The position numbers and the translations under genes are program-made. Positions 55,400-62,973 of a stretch of 64,000 nt of DNA are shown here, in pieces. Each line of letters begins with the position of its first letter. Within the stretch, counting starts at the first letter, position 1. The notes below the pieces were generated by a model, which saw only the letters and a program-made list of their open reading frames with translations, ran no database searches and was not told where the DNA came from. The stretch is from the NCBI RefSeq assembly GCF_003474435.1, contig NZ_QRNF01000013.1:22316-86315 (forward strand). Direction: 5' to 3'. Source of the stretch: Ruminococcus sp. AF46-10NS (GTDB lineage Bacteria; Bacillota; Clostridia; Lachnospirales; Lachnospiraceae).

Positions 55400-56059
55400 T
55401 TATGATCTTTGTAGTGTTTCCAGTCTTTTCGAATCAAGGATGGTGATTTTGCCGCGTGAGAGTTTGACGAGACCATCGCCCTGAAAGTATCGAAGCATTC
55501 GAGTGATCACTTCCCTGTGGGAACCAAGATGGTTTGCGATAGTTTCGTGAGTGATTTTCAGTTCATTTGTTCCTTCGATAGAGGTCTCTTCTAAAAGAAA
55601 TGAAGCAACACGCTTATCCAAACTCTTCCACATGATCTGTTCAATCAGCCACATGACATCAGAAAAACGGCTAGCCATTAATTCATTGGTATAGTTTGCG
55701 ACGGGAGCCGATTCCTTCATGATGTCCTTATAGATTTCAGCAGGGATGATCCAAAGATCAGTATCTTTTTCTGCTTCAATGGTTACTTCAAATTGAATGG
55801 ACTGCATGATACATGAGGCGGATAAAAGACACATATCCATATCGAACAGGCGGTAAAGTGTAATTTCTCGTCCTTCATCTGAAAGTATGTAAGTTCGAAG
55901 CTGCCCGGATTTAACCAGTAATAATCCAGTACAATCCAGGTTTCCGTTGTGAATGATCGTTCCTTTTTTTACATCCCGTGTAATCAAATTGTCTGAAATT
56001 ACTTTTTTCTGTGCTGTATTTAAGTCATTCCATAGTGGAAAATAATTTTCGAAGCTCAT
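55400..56059 (-). CDS. Crp/Fnr family transcription regulator
   Basis: 219 residues. An N-terminal cyclic-nucleotide-binding-like barrel (residues about 15-120: GTIIHNGNLDCTGLLLVKSG) is followed by a C-terminal helix-turn-helix (ITHETIANHLGSHREVITRM). One Cys pair-like region (CLLSASC, about residues 80-86) could sense redox or sulfur. ATG 56059 follows AAAGGAG. A palindrome GTCAA-N8-TTGAC covers its divergent promoter and is repeated before the DUF134-NifX gene, so this protein probably regulates the island. Confidence 0.85.
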   Translation of the reverse strand: MSFENYFPLWNDLNTAQKKVISDNLITRDVKKGTIIHNGNLDCTGLLLVKSGQLRTYILSDEGREITLYRLFDMDMCLLSASCIMQSIQFEVTIEAEKDTDLWIIPAEIYKDIMKESAPVANYTNELMASRFSDVMWLIEQIMWKSLDKRVASFLLEETSIEGTNELKITHETIANHLGSHREVITRMLRYFQGDGLVKLSRGKITILDSKRLETLQRS

Positions 56060-56083
56060 AACAGTTATCTCCTTTACGAACAT

Positions 56084-56149
56084 AGTATACTTACTTTTTT
56101 TAGATGCGTCAATTATATAATTGACATATGCCATAAATAAAAATATACT
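56084..56149. promoter_or_regulatory. Divergent promoters with shared palindromic operator
   Basis: Plus promoter: TTGACA (56121-56126), 17 bases, TATACT (56144-56149). Minus promoter: TTGACG (reverse of 56107-56112), 17 bases, TATACT (reverse of 56084-56089). The perfect 18-base palindrome GTCAATTATATAATTGAC (56108-56125) overlaps both -35 boxes. It is the probable site of the Crp/Fnr protein. Confidence 0.75.
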
Positions 56150-56193
56150 GACTATAGTACATGACTGTTGTGAATATGAGGGAGGGATAAATA

Positions 56194-57114
56194 ATGCAGG
56201 GAGATGTCAGTTTTACATTTTTGGACCGAATTGAAGAAGTAGAACTGAATATTGTAGATAGACGATGGCAGTCTGCACTGGAATTGGCATTGACTTTGCC
56301 AGATATTTGCGGAGGTATTGCTTTCCCGGAAATTGTTAAACATTATCGAGATGGCCGGGTTATGCTGGATCGGCAAAAGAATCCGACCCGTGATGTGGGA
56401 ACCCAGTATATTCGCTGGTTTGATGAATATGCAGGGGACTACTTTAAACTATCTCAATCCGATGAAAAGCCATATATTTGCGGAGAACGCTGTTGGCAGC
56501 TTCGATGTGAATATCTTCATCAAAATAAAGGATTTTTGAATGATGAAAATAATATACGCTTTCATCTTGGACTAAACTGTGGAATGTCAGTTTGTCAGTT
56601 GGAAAGTATGAACATACAGGAGAACGGAAACGATATTCGTATAGACATAGAACAGTTTTGTCTGAGGATGTGCAAGGCAGCAAAGAGTTATTATGATAAA
56701 GTTCATTTGGAAAAAGACTTTAGTCTCTATAATACACCAGTTTTGGATTTTATTCAGGTAACACAAAAAAAGAAAGCTGCTTCTATTATTGCACTGGTCT
56801 GTGGCAGTGAACGTTATGCAAAAGGATTAAAAGAAACATTGCAATTTATTTCAGATCAGATCATGCTGTTTTACACACCGGAAAGTGCTAAAACAAGATT
56901 AGGCAGACATAAGCCGGATCTTTGGATTGTTACCGAAGATATGACGAGCCAACCGAATCAGCCATGGCGTGCGGACAGGACAACACCTGTAATTTTAATC
57001 ACAGGCAATCCTGATGCTGTTGAAATTAAAAAGAATTCAGGAAAACTAACTGTTCTTTCTATGCCATTATCAATAGTTGATTTGCGGAAAACCGTCGAAA
57101 TATATGTGTCGTGA
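56194..57114 (+). CDS. Unknown protein with a degenerate receiver-like C-terminus
   Basis: 306 residues. The N-terminal 180 residues are helical with five to six scattered Cys (ICGGI, ICGERCWQLRC, CGMSVC, CLRMC), which may bind metal or sense redox. The C-terminal 120 residues (ASIIALVCGSERYAKGL..., KPDLWIVTEDM, PVILITGNPD, LTVLSMPLSIVDLRKTVEIY) follow the alpha/beta order of a response-regulator receiver, but the phospho-acceptor Asp is not clear. It is divergent from the Crp/Fnr gene under the shared operator. No family recognised. Confidence 0.5.
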   Translation: MQGDVSFTFLDRIEEVELNIVDRRWQSALELALTLPDICGGIAFPEIVKHYRDGRVMLDRQKNPTRDVGTQYIRWFDEYAGDYFKLSQSDEKPYICGERCWQLRCEYLHQNKGFLNDENNIRFHLGLNCGMSVCQLESMNIQENGNDIRIDIEQFCLRMCKAAKSYYDKVHLEKDFSLYNTPVLDFIQVTQKKKAASIIALVCGSERYAKGLKETLQFISDQIMLFYTPESAKTRLGRHKPDLWIVTEDMTSQPNQPWRADRTTPVILITGNPDAVEIKKNSGKLTVLSMPLSIVDLRKTVEIYVS

Positions 57115-57124
57115 GGAGAAGTTT

Positions 57125-57532
57125 ATGCTGTACATAATACTATTATTTGTATTTGTAGTTGTAGTTGTATATTTGATGATGCTTATGCGGAGACAGAAAG
57201 AAAAGATGAGCGAAATTAAAATACAAATAGATCAACTGCAAGCACAACATGATCGATTGCAGAAAGAAAGGGATCAGTTACAAGAACGGATGAATCATCT
57301 GGAAGAGCAACGAGAACACTTGCAAATGCAAACAGACCAGGCATTTCGGAGTGCTGATGAAATCGAGAAAATTTACGATGAGATATGGAATCATGCTAAT
57401 ACCATTCACCTTTACTCTTCGTTAGCTGAAGAAGAAAGCAAATCTATAACAATGAAAGAAAAACAAAAAGAAATTATTCGAACAACTGAGGAAATTCTAA
57501 ACATCATATATAAATATAAAGGTAATGTATAA
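57125..57532 (+). CDS. Membrane-anchored coiled-coil protein, unknown function
   Basis: 135 residues: an N-terminal membrane helix (YIILLFVFVVVVVYLMMLM), then a long Gln/Glu-rich coiled coil (QIDQLQAQHDRLQKERDQLQ) and a short helical end. ATG 57125 follows GAGGAG, 10 bases after the previous gene, so the two are one operon. It may anchor or organise the redox proteins at the membrane; this is inference from position. Confidence 0.5.
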   Translation: MLYIILLFVFVVVVVYLMMLMRRQKEKMSEIKIQIDQLQAQHDRLQKERDQLQERMNHLEEQREHLQMQTDQAFRSADEIEKIYDEIWNHANTIHLYSSLAEEESKSITMKEKQKEIIRTTEEILNIIYKYKGNV

Positions 57533-57563
57533 TAAAAATATGTCATTGTAATGATTAGCGTTC

Positions 57564-57609
57564 AAGGTAAATTCTTATGTAATAATATCACAGAAGGATT
57601 TACCTTTTT
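57564..57609 (+). terminator. Terminator after the coiled-coil gene
   Basis: AAGGTAAAT and ATTTACCTT form the main stem, with TCTT/AAGG-type extra pairing, and are followed by TTTTC. It separates the unknown pair of genes from the ferredoxin operon. Confidence 0.5.
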
Positions 57610-57651
57610 CAGGTACAATAGAGATACAAAATTTGAAAGGGGAACAAAGCA

Positions 57652-57852
57652 TTGGCAAAAAGAATGGCAAGTGTCGATAAAAAAAGATGTGTTGCCTGCG
57701 GAGTATGTGAAAATACTTGTCCGCTGGCAGCTGTCAAAGTTTACCATGGATGTTATGCTGTGGTAGAAGAAACAGTGTGTGTAGGATGTGGAAAATGTGC
57801 AAAGTCCTGTCCGGCAGGTTGTATTGAAATGAAAGAGAGGACAGCGATGTGA
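57652..57852 (+). CDS. Two [4Fe-4S] cluster ferredoxin
   Basis: 66 residues with two full cluster motifs: CVACGVCENTCP and CVGCGKCAKSCP. It carries electrons. The start is probably TTG 57652 (GAAAGGGGAA seven bases before); an in-frame ATG at 57664 is the alternative. Its stop overlaps the GTG start of the NapH-like gene by 4 bases (ATGTGA), so both are made together and probably form one electron-transfer unit. Confidence 0.85.
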   Translation: MAKRMASVDKKRCVACGVCENTCPLAAVKVYHGCYAVVEETVCVGCGKCAKSCPAGCIEMKERTAM

Positions 57853-58433
57853 AGAAAAAGAAACATTGGTATGATTATTTATGGATATGGGCGATCCTTT
57901 ATTTTGCTCTCGGTTTTTTTAATATTTTGTTTGCTTGGTTTGGGATGATTGATTTCCTGTTGCCGTTAGGAATAGCGATATTCGGTGAAAATAAATTTTT
58001 CTGTAATCATTTGTGTGGACGTGGCCAGCTTTTTAGTAAGCTCGGTGGGGATTTAAAATGCTCAAGAAATAAACCAACCCCGCGATGGATGAGTTCAAAA
58101 TGGTTCCGATACGGCTTTTTGATATTTTTCCTTACAATGTTTGGGAATATGGTATTTCAGACATATTTAGTTGGTGCCGGATCATCATCCTTGCGTGAAG
58201 CCATCAAATTATTCTGGACCTTCCGTGTTCCGTGGGGATGGACATACACTGCCGGAACAGTAGCTGATTGGGTGGCACAGTTTAGTTTTGGATTTTATAG
58301 TTTGATGCTTACATCTTTGTTGTTAGGGTTGATCGTAATGGTGTTATATAAGCCACGAACCTGGTGTACATTTTGTCCAATGGGAACAATGACGCAGGGT
58401 ATCTGTAAATTAAAAAATAATGAAAAGAAGTAA
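57849..58433 (+). CDS. NapH/RnfC-like membrane iron-sulfur protein (4Fe-4S binding)
   Basis: 194 residues with four hydrophobic segments (about 12-30, 33-46, 90-108 and 150-170). Cys motifs CNHLCGRGQLF (about residue 56) and WCTFCPMGTMTQGIC (about residue 175) are like those of NapH/NosR-type quinol-to-ferredoxin proteins, although shorter. The start is GTG 57849, overlapping the ferredoxin stop. It may pass electrons between the membrane and the ferredoxin. The electron partner is unknown. Confidence 0.7.
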   Translation: MKKKKHWYDYLWIWAILYFALGFFNILFAWFGMIDFLLPLGIAIFGENKFFCNHLCGRGQLFSKLGGDLKCSRNKPTPRWMSSKWFRYGFLIFFLTMFGNMVFQTYLVGAGSSSLREAIKLFWTFRVPWGWTYTAGTVADWVAQFSFGFYSLMLTSLLLGLIVMVLYKPRTWCTFCPMGTMTQGICKLKNNEKK

Positions 58434-58461
58434 TACTATAAGGTGATTCATAAAAGCATAT

Positions 58462-58503
58462 GTCAAAAACATTATTGACATATGCCTTTTATAGGGCTAT
58501 TAT
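58462..58503 (+). promoter_or_regulatory. Promoter and operator of the DUF134-NifX gene
   Basis: TTGACA (58475-58480), 17 bases, TATTAT (58498-58503). GTCAA (58462-58466), eight bases, TTGAC (58475-58479) repeats the layout of the operator at 56108-56125, and ATTGACATATGCC (58474-58486) is identical to 56120-56132. The wider GCATATGTCAA/TTGACATATGC stem may also end the upstream transcript. Confidence 0.7.
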
Positions 58504-58530
58504 ATAAGAAAAGCGAGAAAGGAGCAGTTT

Positions 58531-59304
58531 ATGCCGAGACCAGTAAAATGCAGAAAAGTCTGTCATTTCCCCAATGTTTTAGAATTTCTTCCGGCAGATG
58601 ATACTGAGAAAAAAACACCCATTGTTCTAACGGTAGATGAGTACGAGACAATCCGTCTTTTGGACAAGAAAGGTTACAGTCAGGAGCAGTGTGCAGCATC
58701 TATGCAAGTCGCAAGAACAACGGTCCAGCGAATTTACGAGATCGCCAGGAAAAAGATCGCAGATGCACTTATCGACGGGCATCCACTCAAAATTGAGGGC
58801 GGAGATTTCAGAATCTGTGACGGTCAGAGCGGCAACTGCAGCTTTGGAGGATGTTACAAACAGGAAATTTACAAAAAATATGCAGCAGAAAAAGGAGAAG
58901 GTATCATGAGAATAGCAGTAACATATGAAAATGGACAGATTTTCCAGCACTTTGGACACACAGAGACATTTAAGATTTACGATGTAGAGGAAGGAAAAGT
59001 AGTACATTCAGAAGTAGTAGATACGAATGGAAGTGGACATGGCGCATTGGCAGGAGTTCTTAATGCATTGAATGCAGACGTTTTGATTTGTGGCGGAATT
59101 GGAGGCGGCGCACAGACAGCGTTAGCGGCAGCAGGCATCAAGCTTTTCGGAGGAGTTTCCGGAGATGCGGATGAAGCAGTAGAAGCTTTTATCAATGAAA
59201 CACTTGAGTATAATCCGGATGTGAAATGTTCTCATCACGAGCACAACAACGGGGAAGGACATACATGTGGCGAGCATGGATGTGGAAGCCACAGTTGTCA
59301 TTAA
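58531..59304 (+). CDS. DUF134 helix-turn-helix fused to a NifX/NifB-like domain
   Basis: 257 residues. Residues 1-95 (MPRPVKCRKVCHFPNVLEFL, GYSQEQCAASMQVARTTVQR) are a DUF134 DNA-binding domain. Residues about 127-225 (MRIAVTYENGQIFQHFGHTE, ADVLICGGIGGGAQTALAAA) are the dinitrogenase iron-molybdenum cofactor domain, which binds metal-sulfur clusters. The tail is a His/Cys-rich metal-binding stretch (CSHHEHNNGEGHTCGEHGCG). GAAAGGAG precedes ATG 58531. It is the last gene of the island, and its stop abuts the right direct repeat. It may be an iron-sulfur or redox-responsive regulator. Confidence 0.8.
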   Translation: MPRPVKCRKVCHFPNVLEFLPADDTEKKTPIVLTVDEYETIRLLDKKGYSQEQCAASMQVARTTVQRIYEIARKKIADALIDGHPLKIEGGDFRICDGQSGNCSFGGCYKQEIYKKYAAEKGEGIMRIAVTYENGQIFQHFGHTETFKIYDVEEGKVVHSEVVDTNGSGHGALAGVLNALNADVLICGGIGGGAQTALAAAGIKLFGGVSGDADEAVEAFINETLEYNPDVKCSHHEHNNGEGHTCGEHGCGSHSCH

Positions 59305-59344
59305 GAAGTGAGATTGCCATCGGATCATAAGATGAAAAAATAAA
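59305..59344 (+). repeat. Direct repeat, right copy, bounding the redox island
   Basis: 40 bases identical to 52806-52845 except at two positions (C to T and A to G). It begins directly after the DUF134-NifX stop. Beyond it is the terminator (59368-59415) that originally must have followed the sigma-like gene. Confidence 0.85.
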
Positions 59345-59367
59345 AGGTATTGATCTATAAAGAGGGA

Positions 59368-59415
59368 AGGGAACCCGCATCATCAAATTTGCTTGTGATG
59401 TCGGGTTCTCTTTTT
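59368..59415 (+). terminator. Terminator to the right of the redox island
   Basis: GAACCCG and CGGGTTC with inner CATCA/TGATG and outer GAGGG/CTCTC-type pairing, followed by TTTTTATTT. It probably served the sigma-like gene before the island was inserted. Confidence 0.7.
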
Positions 59416-59493
59416 ATTTGCATAATGATATACTTTTATTGTGGTTAGAAAAATAAAGCATGTACAAAACTCATAGGAGAAAGATGTATACTT

Positions 59494-59880
59494 ATGACAA
59501 CATTTGGTGATAAAATTAGGAAGTTGCGAAAAGAGAAAAAAATGACTCAACAAAAGCTGGGTGATATGGTGGGCGTTTCTCATAGAACAATTCGATCTTG
59601 GGAAGTTGAAGGACGATATCCGAAGCAGAGTAGTTTATATCAAAAACTGGCAGATGCATTTCAGTGTCAGGTTTCTTATCTTATGAATGATAATGAAACC
59701 GTGTGCTTGGGTAATGATGAGCCAAGTGAATATGCTGGTGCTAAACAGGCAAGGCAGATTCTTGAACAGGTAGCTGCTTTATTTGCCAGTGGAACTATGA
59801 CCAATGAGGACAAAACTATTTTCATGGATGAGATGACGAGACTTTATCTGGCATCAAAAAAGAACAGAAGAAAATGGTAA
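59494..59880 (+). CDS. XRE-family regulator
   Basis: 128 residues with an N-terminal helix-turn-helix (MTQQKLGDMVGVSHRTIRSW). The C-terminal half (AKQARQILEQVAALFASGTM, EDKTIFMDEMTRLYLASKKN) resembles the C-terminal half of the ImmR-like protein at 47416, so the two share a design. TAGGAG lies before ATG 59494. The target is unknown; it may control the following ATPase-type gene. Confidence 0.75.
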   Translation: MTTFGDKIRKLRKEKKMTQQKLGDMVGVSHRTIRSWEVEGRYPKQSSLYQKLADAFQCQVSYLMNDNETVCLGNDEPSEYAGAKQARQILEQVAALFASGTMTNEDKTIFMDEMTRLYLASKKNRRKW

Positions 59881-60019
59881 GAAGAAATGAACTGTTTTGT
59901 TTTCTTGCTTGATAGAAAAGAAGAATAGAACGTATAATAGTGTTAATGATCCAGAGAAGATTGCTCTGGAAATAGAATTATTCGTACCAGTGGTGCGAGT
60001 ATAGAGTAGGAGTGAAAGA

Positions 60020-61456
60020 ATGGTAGAAGATACTATGTTTTCCGGGGAATCGAAAAATATTGAGTACAAGGTATCCTTACCTGATAAAAGTGAAAAGTAC
60101 ATGAAGACAATCGTAGCTTTTGCCAATACACAAGGTGGCAAGCTGATTGTTGGAGTAGATGATAAAACACACCAGATTGTTGGTGTGGAAAATGATGTGT
60201 TGTTTCAGCTGATGGATGGAATTGCCAATGCAGTTTCTGATTCCTGTGTGCCACAGATCATTCCTGATATTGAGCCACAGACAGTAGACGGGAAAACGGT
60301 CATTGTTGTATCAGTAGAAGCTGGAAAGAACAGACCGTATTATCTAAAATCAAAGGGAAAAGATAATGGCACTTATATCCGTGTAGCAGGTACATCAAGA
60401 CAGGCATTTCCGGAGAAGATAAAAGAACTGGAAATGGAAGGGGCCAGAATCTCATGGGATGAGCTTACTTGTGTGGGTTATCCTGTTTCAGAGGAAGCAA
60501 CAGAGAAACTTTGTCAGGATATTGAAAAGTTCCGGAAGAAAGCAGGAATGTCAGAACATTCTGTAAAGAAAGAGCAGCTGATAAACTGGAAAATTTTGAA
60601 GCAGAGCGAGGGACAGCTTCTGGCAACGAATGCCTATGCGTTGCTGACATCGGATTATTTTTCATTCTCCAAAACACAATGTGCGGTATTCAAGGGAACA
60701 GATCGTGCAATGTTTCTGGATAAGAGAGAATTTACAGGACCAATCTATACACAAATCGAAGAAGCAGTAGATTTTGTATTGAGAAATATTCGGCTTGGAG
60801 CAACAATTGACGGATTGGTGCGAAAAGAGAAATATGAGTTACCACCGGAAGCAATCAGGGAAATGATTATTAATGCCCATTGTCACCGTAACCTATTAGA
60901 TGAATCCTGTATTCAGGTCGCAGTTTATGATGACAGATTGGAGGTGACATCTCCGGGTGGATTATATAACGGATTAACTTATGAGGAAGTCATGAATGGT
61001 CATTCGAAGATCAGGAATAAAGGCATTGCCAATATATTCAGTCAGATGGGACTTGTAGAGGCATGGGGAAGCGGAATAAAAAGAATCCTTAATGCTGCAG
61101 AAGAGTATGGACTTCCAAAGCCGAGATTTCAGGAATTTGATAATATGTTTCGGGTAGAGTTGTTCCGAGTCAATCCAATAACTGACCAAGCTAACCAAGC
61201 TACTAACCAAGCTAACCAAGATTTAGAGAGATTAGACCAAGTGGAAGATGAAAATGTACTGAGTGAGAAAGAAATAGAAATTCTGAATCTTGTACGTATG
61301 CAACCTTCAATCACGCAGAAAGAAATGGCTAATGCGTTAGATTGGAATCTTGCTAGTGTGAAGTATTATATAACCAAATTGAAGGAAAAGAATTATCTGA
61401 AGAGGCAGGGAAGTAGCCAAAAAGGGAAATGGGTGATATTAACAAAACGAGATTGA
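60020..61456 (+). CDS. AlbA_2 / HATPase-type transcriptional regulator
   Basis: 478 residues. The N-terminal AlbA_2 (Schlafen-like) domain reads ESKNIEYKVSLPDKSEKYMK ... ANTQGGKLIVGVDD; a central ATPase-like block has AIREMIINAHCHRNL and GLYNGLTYEEV; the end is a winged helix (SITQKEMANALDWNLASVKY). A short linker TDQANQATNQANQD (about residues 389-402) is built from near-repeats of ACCAAGCTA. AGTAGGAG lies before ATG 60020; TTGATA, 18 bases and TATAAT (59908-59937) form a likely promoter. DNA-binding regulators of this type are frequent near ICE integration ends. Confidence 0.8.
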   Translation: MVEDTMFSGESKNIEYKVSLPDKSEKYMKTIVAFANTQGGKLIVGVDDKTHQIVGVENDVLFQLMDGIANAVSDSCVPQIIPDIEPQTVDGKTVIVVSVEAGKNRPYYLKSKGKDNGTYIRVAGTSRQAFPEKIKELEMEGARISWDELTCVGYPVSEEATEKLCQDIEKFRKKAGMSEHSVKKEQLINWKILKQSEGQLLATNAYALLTSDYFSFSKTQCAVFKGTDRAMFLDKREFTGPIYTQIEEAVDFVLRNIRLGATIDGLVRKEKYELPPEAIREMIINAHCHRNLLDESCIQVAVYDDRLEVTSPGGLYNGLTYEEVMNGHSKIRNKGIANIFSQMGLVEAWGSGIKRILNAAEEYGLPKPRFQEFDNMFRVELFRVNPITDQANQATNQANQDLERLDQVEDENVLSEKEIEILNLVRMQPSITQKEMANALDWNLASVKYYITKLKEKNYLKRQGSSQKGKWVILTKRD

Positions 61457-61505
61457 CACTTGTATCAATTCGTGTTAAACTATGAAATGTAAGGAGGAGA
61501 GAAAG

Positions 61506-61685
61506 ATGCCTAGAAAACCATCATTAGACGGCAAAGATTCTAGTCTGAGAATTAGGATGTCACCAGAGCAAAAAGAAAAGCTAGTATCTTATGCAGAGAG
61601 ACATTATCAGACTATGAGTAATGTAATATTCCAGGCGTTGGACATTCTTTACGCAAGAGAAGAACAACAAAATAATAAAGAGTAA
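61506..61685 (+). CDS. Small ribbon-helix-helix-like protein
   Basis: 59 residues: SLRIRMSPEQKEKLVSYAER HYQTMSNVIFQALDILY fits a ribbon-helix-helix DNA-binding fold. AAGGAGGAG precedes ATG 61506; the upstream in-frame ATG at 61482 lies before that site. It may be an antitoxin-like or autoregulatory protein, but no toxin partner is visible. Confidence 0.6.
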   Translation: MPRKPSLDGKDSSLRIRMSPEQKEKLVSYAERHYQTMSNVIFQALDILYAREEQQNNKE

Positions 61686-62011
61686 AATGGAGTTATTTTG
61701 GAGTTTATTTCTTCATAAGCGGTGCGAAAAACACAAAAACAGAACGCACGTTCGAAATATAAACCTCTAATAACAGCCTTTGCGTGTCATGAAACGCAGT
61801 CCGCAAAGGAGTTTGAATAATCCACGCAATCATAGAAACCAAGTATTCATGCTGGTTACAAACAAATTTGTTTAGTGATTGGCAACAAAATGGCAACATT
61901 TTGTGATTATTCAAGAGATATAAATTTTATTTCATAACGCATATAAAGAAACCTTACTGATTTTCAGAAGTAAAAAACTGAATATCGGTAAGGTTTTTCT
62001 ATTTTCTTCTT
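61686..62011. terminator. Intergenic region with inverted repeats and a shared terminator
   Basis: CCTTTGCG..CGCAAAGG (about 61779-61811) is an inverted pair of unknown use. ACCTTACTGAT (61951-61961) and ATCGGTAAGGT (61984-61994) form a stem with TTTTT after it; it can end both the plus-strand gene at 61506 and the opposing XRE gene. No convincing gene lies here. Confidence 0.55.
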
Positions 62012-62536
62012 TTATTTTTCTTTTTTAGTCAATTCTTTTACGAGGTAATCACTCAGTTCCTGAGATGGTACCTTGGCACGTTTCTGGTAAGTATCCAGTT
62101 CCGGGTACTTATATCTCCATTCATCATATTCTTCCTTGCTGATTTCACCGTTTTTCAGTTTGTCAGCCTGTTCCATCCATGAACGAAGCATTTCATCGAC
62201 AGATGAGCCGGGAGTAGATATGGAAGAGTCAAGGCAGAGATTAGGCTGCCCATCTACATTTTTTACCTTTAGACCATACATATCTTCCAGTGCAAATAGT
62301 GTATGCATCAGACCTATGTGAGTATCAATATCTGGAACTGTTAAGGCATGAGTATTGATATCAAAGATCTGAGACATTTGTTTTACAAGATCAATCTTAG
62401 GAACTCTGGCTTCAGATTCATACTGAGCCATGCGGACATCTGAGGTTTTTCCCATGAATCCCAGTTGTTCTCCGAGTTGCTTTTGTGTCATGCCTTTGCG
62501 GTTGCGAAAAAATTTGATACGTTGTCCGATTGCCAT
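62012..62536 (-). CDS. XRE-family repressor of the integration region
   Basis: 174 residues with an N-terminal helix-turn-helix (MTQKQLGEQLGFMGKTSDVR) and an acidic helical C-terminal half. ATG 62536 follows GGAGG; the longer frame to 62602 runs through the promoter. It is divergent from xis-int, and TGTTTAGGTT/AACCTAAACA boxes lie at both promoters, so it probably holds excision off. Confidence 0.75.
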   Translation of the reverse strand: MAIGQRIKFFRNRKGMTQKQLGEQLGFMGKTSDVRMAQYESEARVPKIDLVKQMSQIFDINTHALTVPDIDTHIGLMHTLFALEDMYGLKVKNVDGQPNLCLDSSISTPGSSVDEMLRSWMEQADKLKNGEISKEEYDEWRYKYPELDTYQKRAKVPSQELSDYLVKELTKKEK

Positions 62537-62605
62537 TCTTGTTTGCCTCCTTATAGTGGTCATTCGTGTTGCCGTAATTAATTGTGATAGAAAATAAAAC
62601 AATTC

Positions 62606-62737
62606 TGTTTAGGTTCAGTATAGCATGAGCAATTTCGGATAGCAAGAAGAACTTAAACAAAAGAATTTAATATTCGCATAGAATCGCTTGACTTAAATTA
62701 AAATGTTTAGTATCATGCAAATGTAGCAACCTAAACA
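62606..62737. promoter_or_regulatory. Divergent promoters and operators between the XRE gene and xis-int
   Basis: Minus promoter: TTGCTA (reverse of 62640-62645), 17 bases, TATACT (reverse of 62617-62622). Plus promoter: TTGACT (62688-62693), 17 bases, TATCAT (62711-62716). TGTTTAGGTT (62606-62615) and AACCTAAACA (62728-62737) are a perfect 10-base inverted pair next to the two start points; a TGTTTAG also lies in the plus spacer. Confidence 0.65.
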
Positions 62738-62769
62738 AAATGCGTTAAGATAGAAAGGAGAGATGCGAT

Positions 62770-62952
62770 GTGACGAACAGAACTTTTATGACAGTAGAAG
62801 AAGTTGCAGCAGAACTGGGTGTTTCCAAGTCTTATGCTTATAAGATTGTCAAACAGCTAAATGAAGAATTACAGAAGCTGGGTTATCTTACGGTAGCTGG
62901 CAGAGTAAACACCAATTATTTCCGCAAAAAAGTATGTTACAGCGAAGTGTAA
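62770..62952 (+). CDS. xis: Excisionase-like helix-turn-helix protein
   Basis: 60 residues (MTVEEVAAELGVSKSYAYKI...) with the winged helix of MerR/Xis-type excisionases. It lies directly upstream of the integrase, as xis does. GAAAGGAG supports the GTG at 62770; ATG 62788 is an alternative. It is predicted to bend DNA and steer the integrase to excision. Confidence 0.75.
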   Translation: MTNRTFMTVEEVAAELGVSKSYAYKIVKQLNEELQKLGYLTVAGRVNTNYFRKKVCYSEV

Positions 62953-62973
62953 GAGAAAGAGAGGAGAATTTGT

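Noticed and set aside
52850..59304. The redox island as a nitrogen-fixation gene group because of the NifX-like domain
   Set aside because: No nitrogenase or cofactor assembly genes are present; the domain is fused to a DUF134 regulator and the neighbours act on sulfur and electrons.
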